A DNA stretch of 64,000 nt from Ciona savignyi (taxonomy: Eukaryota; Chordata; Ascidiacea; Phlebobranchia; Cionidae): the NCBI GenBank assembly GCA_000149265.1, contig CH002016.1, positions 257,308 to 321,307 of the forward strand. The letters run 5' to 3'. The translations under genes and the position numbers were made by a program. The notes beneath the pieces were generated by a model, which saw nothing but the letters and a program-made list of their open reading frames with translations, made no database searches and was not told the origin of the DNA. Every line of letters starts with the position of its first letter. Position 1 is the stretch's first letter. Of the stretch, positions 15,201 through 26,795 are shown piece after piece.

Positions 15201-18200
15201 GGGAGTGTTGGCCTGTTTAAGAACTATTTTTAAACCTTGCGATTTTTGTTTTGCCGGATATTGAGTAAAACTAGTGAATTCGCGGTATTTTTGATTGATA
15301 GGTGTTCAAAGCCGCAAAATTACCTTTTTTGGAATCCGAAAATTTCTAAAGCTGTTTAGACTGAACTTATAATCCTACCAACCTGTGTCAATAGAGTATA
15401 AGCTTCCGATGATTATTGAGGCGACCTAGATGATTATATTGGCAGTCCATGCATGAGTGTTCAGGCGTGTAAAGCGTTTTTATCACATGCTTTACCACTT
15501 TAATTTTAAGCTTTTCCATCATGCAGGATTCCCGGAGCCGTACATACGTTGGACAAAGGACGGTCCAGGTTTATCCACAAACTCTATCATTCAGACAGAC
15601 AATACACTCGAAATATTTCCTGCAAGAAAGGCGGATCAGGGCTTGTTTTCATGCGAGGCTTCCAATCCTGCCGGGAGTGACTACCAAGTCTCGTCCCTGA
15701 TTCTTGTCGGTATGTACACAAAATACAACTTTAAAGATTTGGTTTATTTGTTAAATTAATTATTTTTCCATTTTCATAAAAAAGTAATCTTAAGAATAAC
15801 AGTAAATAAAGATAAAACTGCCCGGTAACCGATCATTTGAACTGAATCGTAGGCTCGCGTATGCAAAAATACCCAAACTACGATATGTCCTCGATTAAAT
15901 GCGTATACATGTTTGTTAAGTCAATGTATTGCACAGAACCACCCCATATCTCGGAGATACTAAGTGAGAGGCCAGAAATGGCTGGAATGCAAGGTTTGCC
16001 TGATCTTTTGGTCACCTCAACCGAAACTCAGCTTTACAAAGTCAAAATCAACGGTGCTGTCATGATGGGTAAGTTTCTATGTACTTGCAGCTCAATTAAT
16101 AAAAGCGGCTCATATTGCACTGTTTCGACCGTCAGCCGAAATAAAGTGGGATTGCAATCAGCTGTTTGCTGGTAGCCTGTGTCTTTGGGCTAGGCACAAC
16201 GCGATAGTTGATTAAACCCACTAATTAATGAATGGAACAAAAATTATACCAATGTCTTCAACATGAACAAACCCTACAATACGCGTAGGTAATCAGATGA
16301 TTTCCGGCGTTGTAACGTCGTCTCTGTATCTGCAGCACCGAGATAAACATGGGTATCATATCCTCCACCTCCGCTAAGTTAGCTATTCAAAATGATCACT
16401 AACGTTTTTATAACGATGTGTACAAAGCAATTATTCATAACAGCCTGATTTGACATAGCGGGTTAGAATACTTTTTTTTAAACCCTGGCCTGGGACAATG
16501 ACAGTGATTATAATACGCGTTATCGTCAGATGTATTTGCGCAGCTACCTTTTATTATAATACCTAAATTCGAAGGTGTCTGATGGTTATGTTAGCGAAAT
16601 AAATTTCATAACAAAAATTGCTAAACAAATATAAACCTGTTCAATACGTTAGTGGCACGGCATTGCGTACCGTTAAACTATTTTTGCTTCGTTTACCCGG
16701 TTTAATAACCGCATTTTTAAAACATTTTTTTACGACGGGACTTTCGATAAAAGTAAAGTTTTAACTATAAGGTTTCATATGTCAAGTGAAATTTTATATT
16801 GCTCAGGCCATAAAAGGGTAAAGTAAATTGCACCGTTCGCGGTCTTATTTAATGCCGCATTCATTTTGTTGAGGTTATTTTTTATTTCATAAAGTTTGCC
16901 GACTCAAATCGTGGGTTATTTGTTCTTGAGCTTAAGTGCCGTAGTCGGCTAGCCTCGTCTGATATTTGGTCTTAATTTGAAGTCCAAGTCTTACATTGAA
17001 CTACAAAGGTCAGTTTTTGGTTTCCGCAATTATTTCAATTCGAAACGTAAATACGTTCTAAAAATATAGCAATTCGGTATCCATTCGCCGAGTTTCGGTA
17101 TATGGCTCATCGCACACGTCAACACCCAATATAAATGTTCCTCATGAAAGGAACTGACCGTGCCCGACCGCGAACTGGCACGTGAGGACTTCGCTTACGG
17201 CTAGATAATCCACCACAAACTGCTCCAAGTCGCTCGTTTTCCTTCTATTTACTCGTCGTTGAGTAGGATATAAGGTCTTTATTATTTGCCCACAGGAAAG
17301 TAGTTCAGACGACAATGCTCTCCCGGAGACAATTATTCCTTTAGTCGGGGTTTTAGACCTCATGAAAGTCGACAAAGTAGAGGTTACATTACCCACCGCA
17401 AAATTTGCTTGTCTGTCTCTCTTGCGCTCGAGCCATTCACGCCAAACTAAGAATAGGCCCTATTCAAATATTATGACGTACTATATTGTAACAAACAGGG
17501 CTTGTTCTGTAGGTTGTCCGGTTACCGGATTTCCAGAGCCCCAACTAACTTGGTTCTTCAACGACACACCAATATACGAGCTAGGATCCACTCTAGATTA
17601 CCAACTCATAAAAAAGGGGACCATTCTGCAAATACCCAACGCAAATGCTATAACGGAGGGAGAATACACTTGCCAAGCGGGCAATGACGGTGGAAATTTG
17701 ACCACGAGCTTACGTCTCAGCATAGTAGGTAAGAGCCAAACTAAGCATCGCGTCCACTGTTCACTGAACCGGCTAGACCGACATCAAGGGTTTACCTAAT
17801 TCTTTTTTATAATTCTAGTGTACTCGTACCAGCTCGGTGAAAACACTCCATGCACCGCCACTTGTGGAGACAGCGGTTTCCAATATCGCAGATTAATGTG
17901 CATGGAGGACGGTGTGAAAGAGGTCGACGAGTGGTACTGTACCGGGGTGGAGAAACCAACTGCAGTTATGACACCTTGTGGACGTCAAGATTGTCCTCCT
18001 CGGTTGGTGCTTGATATTCAAAATTTAATTAAACAAATTCGTTTTCTGGTTCTGTATGTGGGTTCGACTCCAAAATCTATTTTACTTACTCAAAATTACT
18101 GTTTGTCTTTCATTTCAACATTTTACCCCTTTTCCGCCGTATCACTATAAAATGTTTCATTCGTCATTAGATACTTGATCCGCGGTTGGGGCTCTTGTTC

Positions 18201-19880
18201 CGCTTCTTGTAGCAACGGAACTCGGAGTCGCATTCTTGGGTGTGGAATCCTCATGTCGGATGGTAGCACACGAGAGGTCGCCCTGGAGTTGTGTGGGTTC
18301 AACGAAACGAGGCCTGTCACAACGGAAGCGTGCTTCGCGGAAAGATGTCCTCGCTGGCACGTCGGTGCTTGGCGAAGGGTGAGTGGCTGAATAATGGAAG
18401 ATGAATCACTATTTAATACATTGTTCTCTTACAGTGCAGCAGAAAATGTATTGGGAGAAATATGAGTGCGAGAACACGAAAAGTTATCTGTGTTTCAGGC
18501 AATGGAACTACTATTGGAAGGAAAGCTTGTAAGCATCTACCAAAACCAAGAAGGTAGGGATTTACTTGTATTGTACAGTCTAATGATGCTTTTGGGCAAA
18601 ATATATAAATTTCGAAGTTGGAATGAATGCTTAACTAATGTTTCGGTTATGATGTGCCTTAATGTCGTTTATATTTCATCCAGGCGTACTCTCTGTCCGA
18701 ACCCGCGTTGCAAACCTGTGTGGGTGGCAAGTAAGTGGTCTGTGTGTTCTAAACCATGCGGCAATGACGGCATCCGAACCCGAATATTAAACTGTGTGTA
18801 CAGAGGAAGAAAACGACAACTCGCCGGTGCCCAGTGCTCCATAGCACAAAGACCACTTGTGTCTATTAGATGCAATCGGTTCCCATGTCGAAAAGGTAGC
18901 TTACTATATATTAAATACCATGTTTCTAACTACTAGCATGTATAATTGACATTATGTTGTTATCAGTAAATTTTATCAGTTAAATAGACTATAAATTGCC
19001 TAAACACTTAGATATAATTTAGCTTCAAGTCAATAATTGTTTTGTTAAAATTATTTTTTGGAATTTCAGATATTCATTTACCGACACCAAGCAATTCTCG
19101 TGAGTTGAAATTTTGTTTTAAATAATTCATTTTTTTATAGTGTGTTCGCTATGTCGTGTATCCCTGTGCATTATTATTAACGAACATTGTTTTAACCCAA
19201 AGCAATCGAATTGTCCGAAGTAACTGATATTTTTTATTGTCCGTGTTGCAAAACAAAAATACAAATGAACTGAAACAACCCAACATACAAAGCTGGGGCG
19301 CAATCTTTGAATGATTAAGCCGTTAAGCCGCCCAACTTCTGATTTACATTTGCTGGAAAGACAAATGTGTCCTTGGGCAACACTTCAGACATCGCCTGAA
19401 CCCACTGGATTAATCGGTTCAAATATAACTAAAGGAATGTTTCTATGGTATGCGCTAGGTAATTTGCCGATTGCATGTGCGATAACTCTTCCGCGTTTTT
19501 CCACTTATAAGGTTTAAATGTAAATACCCTACCCTACCTCTAACCAGAGAAATTTATGACAAATTTTCACTGATTTACTAACGAGGCCAGTACGATTCTT
19601 CGGCTGTGTTTGGCGATTGGTTAGTGCGACCAATTTACATACAGAATTATGTATTAAACGGTCGCAGTGACGAGCCATCATGTGTTCGAAATTTGGCTCG
19701 GTTAAAAATATATAAAGCCCACTTTAATTTCTACGTCACTAACATTCAACAATACCAATGTAGCTAACAAAAAATTATTTTGCAGCTCCGTGTGTGAACA
19801 GATTACATAAATGCAGAAAAATTGGCAGAGCTGGACTCTGTCTTTATTACAAGCGGTTTTGTTGTCAAACGTGCAGTTAA
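9227..19880 (+). CDS. ADAMTS-like / papilin-type matrix protein (TSR-Ig-TSR-PLAC), partial 5' end
   Basis: Predicted secreted extracellular-matrix glycoprotein resembling ADAMTSL1/ADAMTSL3 (no protease domain seen). Exons with consistent GT-AG sites and phases: 9227-9449, 9909-10088, 11083-11236, 11327-11456, 11640-11824, 11905-12392, 12963-13120, 13491-13710, 13973-14229, 15527-15709, 15937-16068, 17513-17728, 17819-18002, 18171-18378, 18435-18553, 18684-18895, 19070-19099, 19786-19880. Order of modules: thrombospondin type-1 repeats in the first two exons (CTVTCGRGVQTRTVEC; CNRSCGRGQQTRELVC), a degenerate one in the third (CPPRCGTTYSTRQIAC), an Ig domain (11327-11824, ending DEGIYICAAGN), a Ser/Pro-rich linker (11905-13120), Ig (13491 to ~14100, TGSYVCVASN), Ig (to 15709, GLFSCEASNPAG), Ig (15937-17728, GEYTCQAGN), four thrombospondin repeats (17819-18895) and a PLAC domain with six Cys (CVNRLHKC ... 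FCCQTC) before the stop at 19878-19880. Family members bind matrix and fibrillin microfibrils; that role here is by homology. The exon 12963-13120 breaks frame (see findings). No start codon is proven. Confidence 0.88.
12660..12815 (+). repeat. Decayed tRNA-derived SINE (3' part)
   Basis: Matches the 3' half of the SINE family seen complete at 46207-46474: remnants of the core, the region around the CACTGCAATAGC-like block, TTCGTGTGACAACTC, and a GATAAACATGACTATC-type tail. A possible 5' tRNA-like part lies at about 12490-12560. It sits in an intron of the ADAMTS-like gene. Confidence 0.55.
12963..13120 (+). pseudogene. Out-of-frame exon of the ADAMTS-like gene
   Basis: The acceptor at 12961-12962 requires phase 0, and the reading (ILEQFQTALNEEEVDD...) looks coding, but it meets TAG at 13074-13076. 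The distal half is open in another frame (MTSESTDSGSGIRSVGN...), and only that frame leaves at the donor (GGAG|GTAGGG) with the phase 1 needed by the next exon at 13491. The exon is 158 bases; 157 or 160 would keep frame. The switch lies near a GATGATnACTGATGATGACC tract prone to slippage. This could be an assembly error, a polymorphism, a premature-stop isoform or a real lesion. Confidence 0.55.
16172..16370 (+). repeat. Decayed tRNA-derived SINE
   Basis: Intronic remnant of the same SINE family: GTGTCTTTGGGCTAGGCAC core, a GATTAAACCCACTAATTAATG block and the diagnostic 3' tail GAGATAAACATGGGTATC followed by ATATCC. Confidence 0.55.
19348..19515 (+). repeat. Decayed tRNA-derived SINE
   Basis: Contains GTGTCCTTGGGCAACACTTC, then GCCTGAACCCACTGGATTAAT and CCGATTGCATGTGCGATAAC, all colinear with the full SINE at 46207-46474. 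It lies in the last intron of the ADAMTS-like gene. Confidence 0.6.
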
Positions 19881-20372
19881 TGCAGCATTGTTGTGTGTGA
19901 TTCATTATAACGACCCTGTCGATGAATGGCCGACCACCCGACGGACGAAATCAGTGTAGGTAGATAGATAGTTTCGATGACAACATCGGTCATTATTCAA
20001 AACTGTTCAAGTTACAAGAGTCTAAACAAAGTTCAATAATTGGCTGGTAATCGCGTGTGAATATTTTTGAGTTCCGCTTATTTCAATCATATTCTTAACT
20101 TCATAATATTGAGTCATTGTGACTATGTGCGCTTACTCTATGTGAAGTTGCATTGCATATATATAAAGTCACCCGCTGGATAGTGACATTTCTGCTTTCT
20201 TATTCACTCTTTTGTTCCAGCAATATTTTAAGATTTAGTCTTATTCTTTTTGCGCTTTCTTCACTATTTTTTTGTACATTGTCTTTTCTACATTTTACCG
20301 CTGACCTTAGTTCTTGAGAGATATCCCATATGTGTTTTATGTATGGAGAACAAGTTCGCTGTGACGAACGTC

Positions 20373-20378
20373 AATAAA
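20373..20378 (+). terminator. Candidate polyadenylation signal AATAAA
   Basis: AATAAA lies 493 bases after the stop codon of the ADAMTS-like gene and is followed by an A-rich stretch. It is the clearest candidate for its 3' end. Position is the only evidence. Confidence 0.35.
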
Positions 20379-20843
20379 AAATGAAATGAAATATTTTTTG
20401 ATCTTTACTTGTTGAGCAACATTTCTGGTCACTCAATGACGATAAGGATTTAAAAAGAACAACTATAAATTTCCAGCAGAAACATTTATCAGGGTGTCAG
20501 ATGTCGTGCAGTTTTTTTGGTGAAGTTTTGTATAATAGTTTACATTTCGCGCATGGAATTACGATGTAATCTTCCACTGTGAAAATTTCTTCTCTCAAAC
20601 TTGGGTAAAAAGATTTCAAAAATCAAATTTATTTGATTAAAATCCCGTGGTTGTTACCGTTATTTCAGAAAGCATGACATAAACTAATAATAGGGTATGT
20701 CATTTAGACTTAAGTTAGAGAAAAATAAGATAAAATAAAACAAAATAGTGTGATAAACAATATATAAATTCAAGTAATATCCACGTAAACCAACAAGAAT
20801 TTCACAAACGCCCGACCACGAGACCAGCAAAAAAGTTTATAGA

Positions 20844-20865
20844 TTCCCTTCGGTTCCGAAGGGAA
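20844..20865. repeat. Perfect 10-bp stem inverted repeat
   Basis: TTCCCTTCGG, two T residues, then CCGAAGGGAA form a perfect GC-rich hairpin in otherwise AT-rich intergenic DNA. It is not associated with a recognised element or transcript end. Confidence 0.6.
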
Positions 20866-21054
20866 CAAATTTAAATCTTGTCAAATTGTAAAGAATGTTG
20901 TAGATGAACGCAGTAAACTAGGAAAAGGACAAACATACTCTACATACCCCTAATATGTTAAACTTTATAAAGATGTAAGTTAAAATGTACTAGATATGTG
21001 AAAAATATTGCGTAAATTAGCAAGGTAAACTTCCAGCCAGAGACGATACGTACG

Positions 21055-21215
21055 ATGGCGTTTCCTTGCATTTTAGGCATTTCGTGGCCGATATTCTTTG
21101 TTTTTCTATATCTTTGAACTAAAATAGACACATTATCTTAATGTTAACAAATTTGGAAAAGGTATAAACAAACTAAATTAAAATCTCGCAAAATAATAAC
21201 TAACAATCCATTATA
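21055..21215. repeat. Dispersed repeat, copy 1
   Basis: The segment with TTTTAGGCATTTCGTGG, CTTTGTTTTTCTATATCTT and AAATTAAAATCTCG is clearly related to 23720-23835 (TTTTAGACATTTTGTGG, TCTTTTTTGATATCTT, AAATTAAAATTCATG). It is an unclassified dispersed repeat about 110-160 bp long. Confidence 0.5.
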
Positions 21216-21459
21216 ATACACAATATGTATAAAACAGCTGGTCGCTCAAAACCGCTATAAATTAATACAGAATTTTAATTTGAAAAAAATATACAAGAAT
21301 CTCATACCCAAACATGGATATTAGGTTTGGACCGGTAACTCAGAACCCCACATTCTGCTTGCAGAAACAAACATTATACACTTTGTATAAGATATACGAA
21401 GAGTGATAAGTTAACAAGTAAACCCGAAGTGTGTTAAACTAAAACTGAAATACCTTCTC

Positions 21460-21590
21460 AATTATACATAACACACTGAAATAGCTTCTATAACCCGATG
21501 GTGAGCGCAAGGTGATCTAAAAATCACCCGCATGATAACGACCCTTGTGTTTTTTAAACACGGAAATAAACCTGAAAATCGGACCCTATA
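21460..21590 (+). repeat. Partial tRNA-derived SINE
   Basis: Carries the SINE 3' half in order: ATAACACACTGAAATAGCTT, TAACCCGATGGTGAGCGCAA, GGTGATCTAAAAATCACCCG, TGATAACGACCCTTGTG. It sits just downstream of the lectin gene. Confidence 0.6.
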
Positions 21591-21642
21591 GTTTCCACAA
21601 GTTAATAAAACGGAGAAAAAAAATAGGTGTTGTGTGTAAAAG

Positions 21643-22682
21643 TCAGTAACAATTGTAGTCCACCATCAGGTATTTCCCAGTACCGGGACAAGGATCGCCT
21701 TGGAATAGTCCGTTGGAGGGAGTTAAAGTGCACGATTTCTGAGCTTCACAGATGGCTTTGACAATTTCCACCGAGCGATCAGCTTTGCAATGTTTATTCT
21801 TCCACGAACCACACCTGAATGGAAAATATCCAAAAATATAATACCACGCGGTTGGCATATACATGCTGAGTGTTTAGTTTTTTTGCGACAAATTTACGGT
21901 TGCTACATTAGGTGTACCTATAATAAATCAAATGCATTTTAGAATAAAAAACATTTATCTAGGTACACCACGACAGACTACACAATGCTTTTTTTCTTAA
22001 CTCATCTTCGTGAATACCGCAAACATAGAAAATCTGACGTTTGTTTTTAAGTTTCCAATTAAAATGTCATTTCACAGTAACTAGGTTGCTCATAACATAG
22101 TTGCAAATAACAGTCACACATTGCCTACGTCATATCCCCAAAACCAGTCAAACTTACTTTCCGTCTCCATCAGAAGTTCGACCGTAAAAAGCTGACTCGA
22201 TGTGAATCGATCTGGGGTTGCATGAGATAGTTTCGGTAATTCCTTCACATATAAACAAAGAACCTCTTATTTCTGCAAAAAAGATAAGAATAATATGTAA
22301 AAATGTACATAAAACTGTAAATATGCGTCATTGCCAAAAAACAAGTAGTACTGTGACATAGCTCTCAACATTTGCATAGATGCTATTTGTGCATGTTACT
22401 ACCGACCTGGAGTAAAAATTCTCCATTCAATTTCAATTCCCATCCATTCCCAGTCAGAATCTTCGTCGATTCGTTGCAAATTAACCACCATTCTATTCGC
22501 TTCGATTGTATCAATTGTAACTTCGAAAACATGGGGCAGTAAATTGTCTATAGGATGTGCTAATGCTGTGGCAGAGGTGGGCGAAGAAGGCAGACACACA
22601 TTGTAATTGATGTTAATCAATTTGGATGGTTTTAAAGAATATCCCCACTCTTCGCTCGATCCCTTGTGGTCCAGAGTTAATT
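21643..22682 (-). CDS. SUEL/rhamnose-binding-type galactose lectin domain protein, 3' exons
   Basis: Three exons on the minus strand, 22682-22407, 22272-22158 and 21814-21643 (stop TGA), join with consistent phases (1, 2). The last two encode a Gal_Lectin (SUEL) domain: FICEGITETISC, then IHIESAFYGRT, then C-x-SWKNKHC, AICEAQKSC, and the hallmark ending FQGDPCPGTGKYLMVDYNC immediately before the stop. This matches the DPC-GT-KYL-V-Y-C signature of rhamnose/galactose-binding lectins. The upstream exon (~91 codons) is not recognised; it has hydrophobic/Trp-rich segments (DSDWEWMGIEIEWRIFTPG) suggesting a beta-rich extracellular domain. The 5' end, and hence any signal peptide, was not found. 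Such lectin domains bind carbohydrates in innate immunity, egg proteins and adhesion receptors; the role here is unknown. Confidence 0.8.
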
Positions 22683-22795
22683 CTGCAATGAAAATAATAT
22701 CTCAGCTTCGCCCGAATCGCTCGACGGTGAATACTTTAGATTTTACAATGTATTTTAATAAAATAGATATAATCGAAACTCGTAATTGCTTCTAA

Positions 22796-22821
22796 ACATA
22801 TATATATATATATGTTTAGAA

Positions 22822-22877
<56 letters not shown>
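22796..22877. repeat. AT dinucleotide microsatellite
   Basis: A run of (TA)n flanked by short palindromic pieces (CTAAACATATATATATAT ... ATATATATATGTTTAGA). Open frames across it are low-complexity Tyr-Ile repeats and are not coding. Confidence 0.9.
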
Positions 22878-22879
<2 letters not shown>

Positions 22880-22930
22880 ACAAGCTGTACAGTTATCTAA
22901 CGATTGCGCGTGTAATAACGCCTCTTGAGA
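22880..22930 (+). repeat. Small SINE remnant
   Basis: CGATTGCGCGTGTAATAACG followed by CCTCTTG matches the SINE segment CGATTGCCCGTGTGATAACC. Confidence 0.4.
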
Positions 22931-23616
22931 TGAGTATAGAAAGTGGATCAAATGATCATGGCTAAGGGTCGTGTGATCGAACGGTTAACGCGACTGATAC
23001 ATATAACAATTTTTTTTTTAAACCGTGTTACTGATGAGCCCATCACGCACTAAAACTTACCCTGTACGCTAAATCGGCATAATATGAGGTAAATACACAG
23101 CTGAAGAAACAAGCTCATATTACTAAAATATTATTTATCTTCTTAACAAGATATTAATGATGCGCTTAGTCTGTAGTCTACTACTAGTTGTTAATACGAC
23201 TTATTGTTGTGTGACAGGACATACAGGATGACGTCCCCGTATGCTGTAAAAATTACCAGAAAAGAGTGTTAACCACGAATTTAGATACACTGTTCGATAT
23301 ACATTTCTGCGAGGACAAACGTACTATTCACACTTTGTATATTTTAAAAACATTGTATATAGTTTCTTTTTCCGCAAATACAAACTAATTGATTTCCGAG
23401 TTTTCATTCCAAACTCGTTGTCCATGTTTTGTGAAAGAATGTTGATATATACTATATAGAGAACAACAATAATAGTAAAGAAAAACAGCTACAATGTTGT
23501 AAATTCTACCCTTAATTAAAACATTTTTTGTTTATACCGCAAGGTGTAATAACGACAAATTACTTTGGTATTGACTTGGGGGGTAGGATTCAACGGAACA
23601 TGACCAAAGATGTTTT

Positions 23617-23708
23617 TGTTTGGTGTATTTAAACATATTTTTTTCCTTGGAGAAATTAAACATATTTTCTTTCTTAGTGTAATTAAATGTATTTTCTTTC
23701 TTAGTTTA
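23617..23708. repeat. Short tandem repeat, ~33 bp unit, three copies
   Basis: Three imperfect copies of a unit built on TTAAACATATTTTCTTTCTTAG, each reading TTTCCTTGGAG or TTTCTTTCTTAG at its end. On the minus strand they give a repetitive RKKICLI-type peptide, which is a translation artefact of the repeat. Confidence 0.6.
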
Positions 23709-23719
23709 TACTCTTCACG

Positions 23720-23835
23720 CAAGCACGACGACTGTTTTCCGTATTTTAGACATTTTGTGGTCGAAATTTGTCTTTTTTGATATCTTAGAATTGGAAAGGA
23801 CAATATACTTCAAATTAAAATTCATGAAAATAGTA
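23720..23835. repeat. Dispersed repeat, copy 2
   Basis: Related to 21055-21215 in the same orientation; shares the TTTTAGACATTTTGTGG and AAATTAAAATTCATG blocks. Confidence 0.5.
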
Positions 23836-23931
23836 TAAAATAATACAGAAACTCACTCATTTAAACATATTAGTTTACCCTTAAAAGCCGGGGAAAAATA
23901 AAAGTTTGCTTGTCGTTGTTCGTTTCATATA

Positions 23932-24457
23932 CAGTGGAACCTCGCTTGACGACCACCTCGATAACACGACCACCTCACTATCAGGACCACTTTATTGCGG
24001 TCCCAAATAATTTACTATGGCAATGCATTGCATTCTGTTTCAATAACGCGACCACCCCGGTTTCCAGACCAGGACCGCCATTTTTTGGTCCAAAACTTCA
24101 AATTTAACTCCGCTAAAGCGACCACACGTGCTCAATAATGTGCTTTTGTCACCAAAATAATAAGTTTAAATTTCTTTTGTGATCAAAACAGTAGATTTAC
24201 ATAAGCGCGTACGCACACACAAAGAAAATTGTGGCTAACAGAACTGAAATTTATAAGATAAATTTCAGAACTAACAGTTGTTTAAAATCTTTTTGCAAAA
24301 AATAATGGCATTTAGTTAAAATTTAGTAAAAAGGCAAACGTTTTGACTGCATATAACGACAACTTGCTTTAAAGCAAAATTCACTAACTCGACCACCCCG
24401 CTTACGCGACCGCTTGATGACGGTCCCATAGGTGGTCAGGTAAGCGGGGTTCCACTG
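23932..24457. mobile_element. Tigger/pogo-like MITE with TA target duplication
   Basis: A 526-bp element with terminal inverted repeats: left CAGTGGAACCTCGCTTGACG, right (reverse complement) CAGTGGAACCCCGCTTACCT, each continuing into GACCACC. It is flanked by TA on both sides, as expected for Tc1/mariner-pogo transposons. Inside are repeated CGACCACC-type motifs and no transposase, so it is non-autonomous. Family assignment rests on the CAGTGGAACC terminus and TA duplication. Confidence 0.85.
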
Positions 24458-25085
24458 TATTAGAAAATTATTTTAAAAATAAAAAAATACTATATAATTA
24501 AAATTTTGTTTTCAAATGAACAAAACTGATGGAGTAAGTAATGAAAAACATATCAATGATATACCGGTAGTACATCACACAGATATTTTATTGATTAAAA
24601 ATAGAGTCCATTAGTGACACCTTTACAACATAATTTGTTTTTCGGTTTGTTTAGAAAATAAGAATCTGAAGAAATAAAGTATTTTTTATGTATATAGATT
24701 TTAACTTATTTCTTCATTAATCACAATGACTATTATTTAAATGGTTGGTTCTAAGCTACCAATGGGCCAATCACTGTAGATTTACATAAGAAAATAAAAT
24801 AGCCATAATACCAACATGTATTAATAAAATAATAAATGTTTATGCATAGAATGCCCAGGGGCAAAAGTACAATTGACCTTCAGTCACATTGCATTGTCAT
24901 GATCATAGTATACTGCTCATAGCTAAAAAATAATTTTGCAGTTCAAAAATTTTAAAATCCCCATATATTAAATCAAATATATATATATATATATACCGCA
25001 CCGCTATATATATATCTAATAAACAGATATTTTGGTAAAAAAAATCAGCCTATATTTAGTTATTGCATATTTTGTAAAGACATTA

Positions 25086-25689
25086 GGTTTGAATTAATGC
25101 ATCGCGAATCGCTATTCGCGAACCATTTTTTAAAGTTCGCGAATTACAAAATTTAACAAAATCGCAAAAATATAAATTACCGTTACTGATTTCGCGCACT
25201 TTTAATAATAAAACATCAACACGTTATTATTACATCGTTTGCCTTAAACATAACATTTAACAATCACATTACTACACTGTATTACATTTATTTACCTTGC
25301 CTTTACTTTGCATTATTGACGCATATTAAGCATTTCTATCACAAAGCAACAATAGCCATTATGCATTAATATACCACGATTTCTTTATTTATGATTGGCA
25401 GAGATGCGACACACTCCTTAATGTAAGGTTATATGGTGTTTTAACAAGTAAGATTACACGTTTATAAAGCTTTGTTTCGTCGAAATTCGTCATATCCTAC
25501 ACGCATTAACTTACGATACGTTTATTGTAGTTCATCATTGGTACTGTTTGCTTAATGAATTCTTTCTTGCTTAGTTTGAGAGGTTCTGAAACCGCATTCC
25601 AAGGCAATTTAACATAGCTAATGCGCGAAAACGATTTTTTCCAAACTAGCATTTCGCGAATCGTTTCAAAATCATTAATTTGAACCCTG
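25086..25689. mobile_element. hAT-like non-autonomous element
   Basis: About 604 bp. The ends are inverted: left GGTTTGAATTAATG..., right (reverse complement) CAGGGTTCAAATTAATG. Both ends then carry TCGCGAAT motifs. GACATTA occurs immediately outside both ends (25079-25085 and 25690-25696), consistent with a slightly decayed 8-bp hAT target duplication. No transposase is seen. Confidence 0.65.
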
Positions 25690-26533
25690 GACATTATACC
25701 AATTAATGTAATGTGAAATAGATTGCCACTTACAGTTTTCGTTAGCCAATATATCATTTGATTTTTCACGGTTGTTCTGCTCATGCTCCATATTTAAAGA
25801 ACTGTAAACATATAATAATTTAGGAAAATACACCCATTTTTGTCAAATATTTAAAGACTATTTGCTTCATATGGTGAAGTAGGACAACTTGACCGCAGTC
25901 AGTAGAAATTTAGTTTGTAGAGTAGAGAGTGTGAATAATTAATTGTCATGACTATAAACTTGGTTCTACTAATAATACTACTCATACATTTTACAATGGG
26001 GTTTTCAAAAATTGTAAAACAGAATGATAGTAATATTAAACCTACCGAAAACTGCCATATACAATGAGCAAAATGGCAATGACAAATGTTGATATTCGGG
26101 ATGAGTCCATGAATGAAAAAAACCTGGAAAAATATTTTATTAATGTTACATCTTATTTAATTTTATTTGCTAACCGTGCTTATTAGTTATTACTTTGTTA
26201 AATATAAATTACCTTAAAATCAACACATACATATTGATTATGTTAAAGTATGTTAGATTCAGAGAAAAAAAATAAAAAAACCAGTAGTGATGATTAATCA
26301 AAAAATATTACCATTAGGGTTTAAAGATAATTTAAAATCCTAGCAAGTCACTTTATCACAGCATATTTATGACGGAATGAAGGAGGTAGTGCATAATGTT
26401 ATAGTAGAAATACAATTACCCACTACCATGTAAATGAACTGCATAACAACTATATTTACCAAGAAATTCCACATAAATGTGTCGCTTTATACCTAATCAG
26501 ATCGAATTAGAATAAATACAAATAAATCTGGAA

Positions 26534-26695
26534 ATGAAACAATCATCGATTCATCCTCCCAGATTAAACGAATTCGAATCAACTCCATCCTCCAAACTCA
26601 CAATCAACGAGTTCATGAAGATCGATCTTGAGGCCGAGCACGATCCTCCTGCGTTCATCAATTCAAGGATCAAAGCGAAGATAAATCAGTTGGAA
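26534..26695 (+). CDS. Possible coding exon cut by the assembly gap
   Basis: 54 codons ([16 protein letters not shown]... ending [11 protein letters not shown]) are open up to the N run. Composition is less AT-rich than the flanks, and the predicted peptide has charged, helical character ([14 protein letters not shown]), unlike nearby repeat DNA. No family was recognised, and no start or splice site is convincing. It could be the end of an exon whose rest is missing in the gap. Confidence 0.3.
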
Positions 26696-26795
26696 NNNNN
26701 NNNNNNNNNNNNNNNNNNNNNNNNNNNNNNNNNNNNNNNNNNNNNNNNNNNNNNNNNNNNNNNNNNNNNNNNNNNNNNNNNNNNNNNNNNNNNNN
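26696..26795. other. Assembly gap (100 N)
   Basis: Exactly 100 N, the usual placeholder for a gap of unknown size. The right side resumes inside a Tigger-like MITE. Confidence 0.99.

Noticed and set aside
22736-22951. Open frame across the TA microsatellite
   Set aside because: Its peptide is Tyr-Ile repeats from (TA)n; no coding signal.
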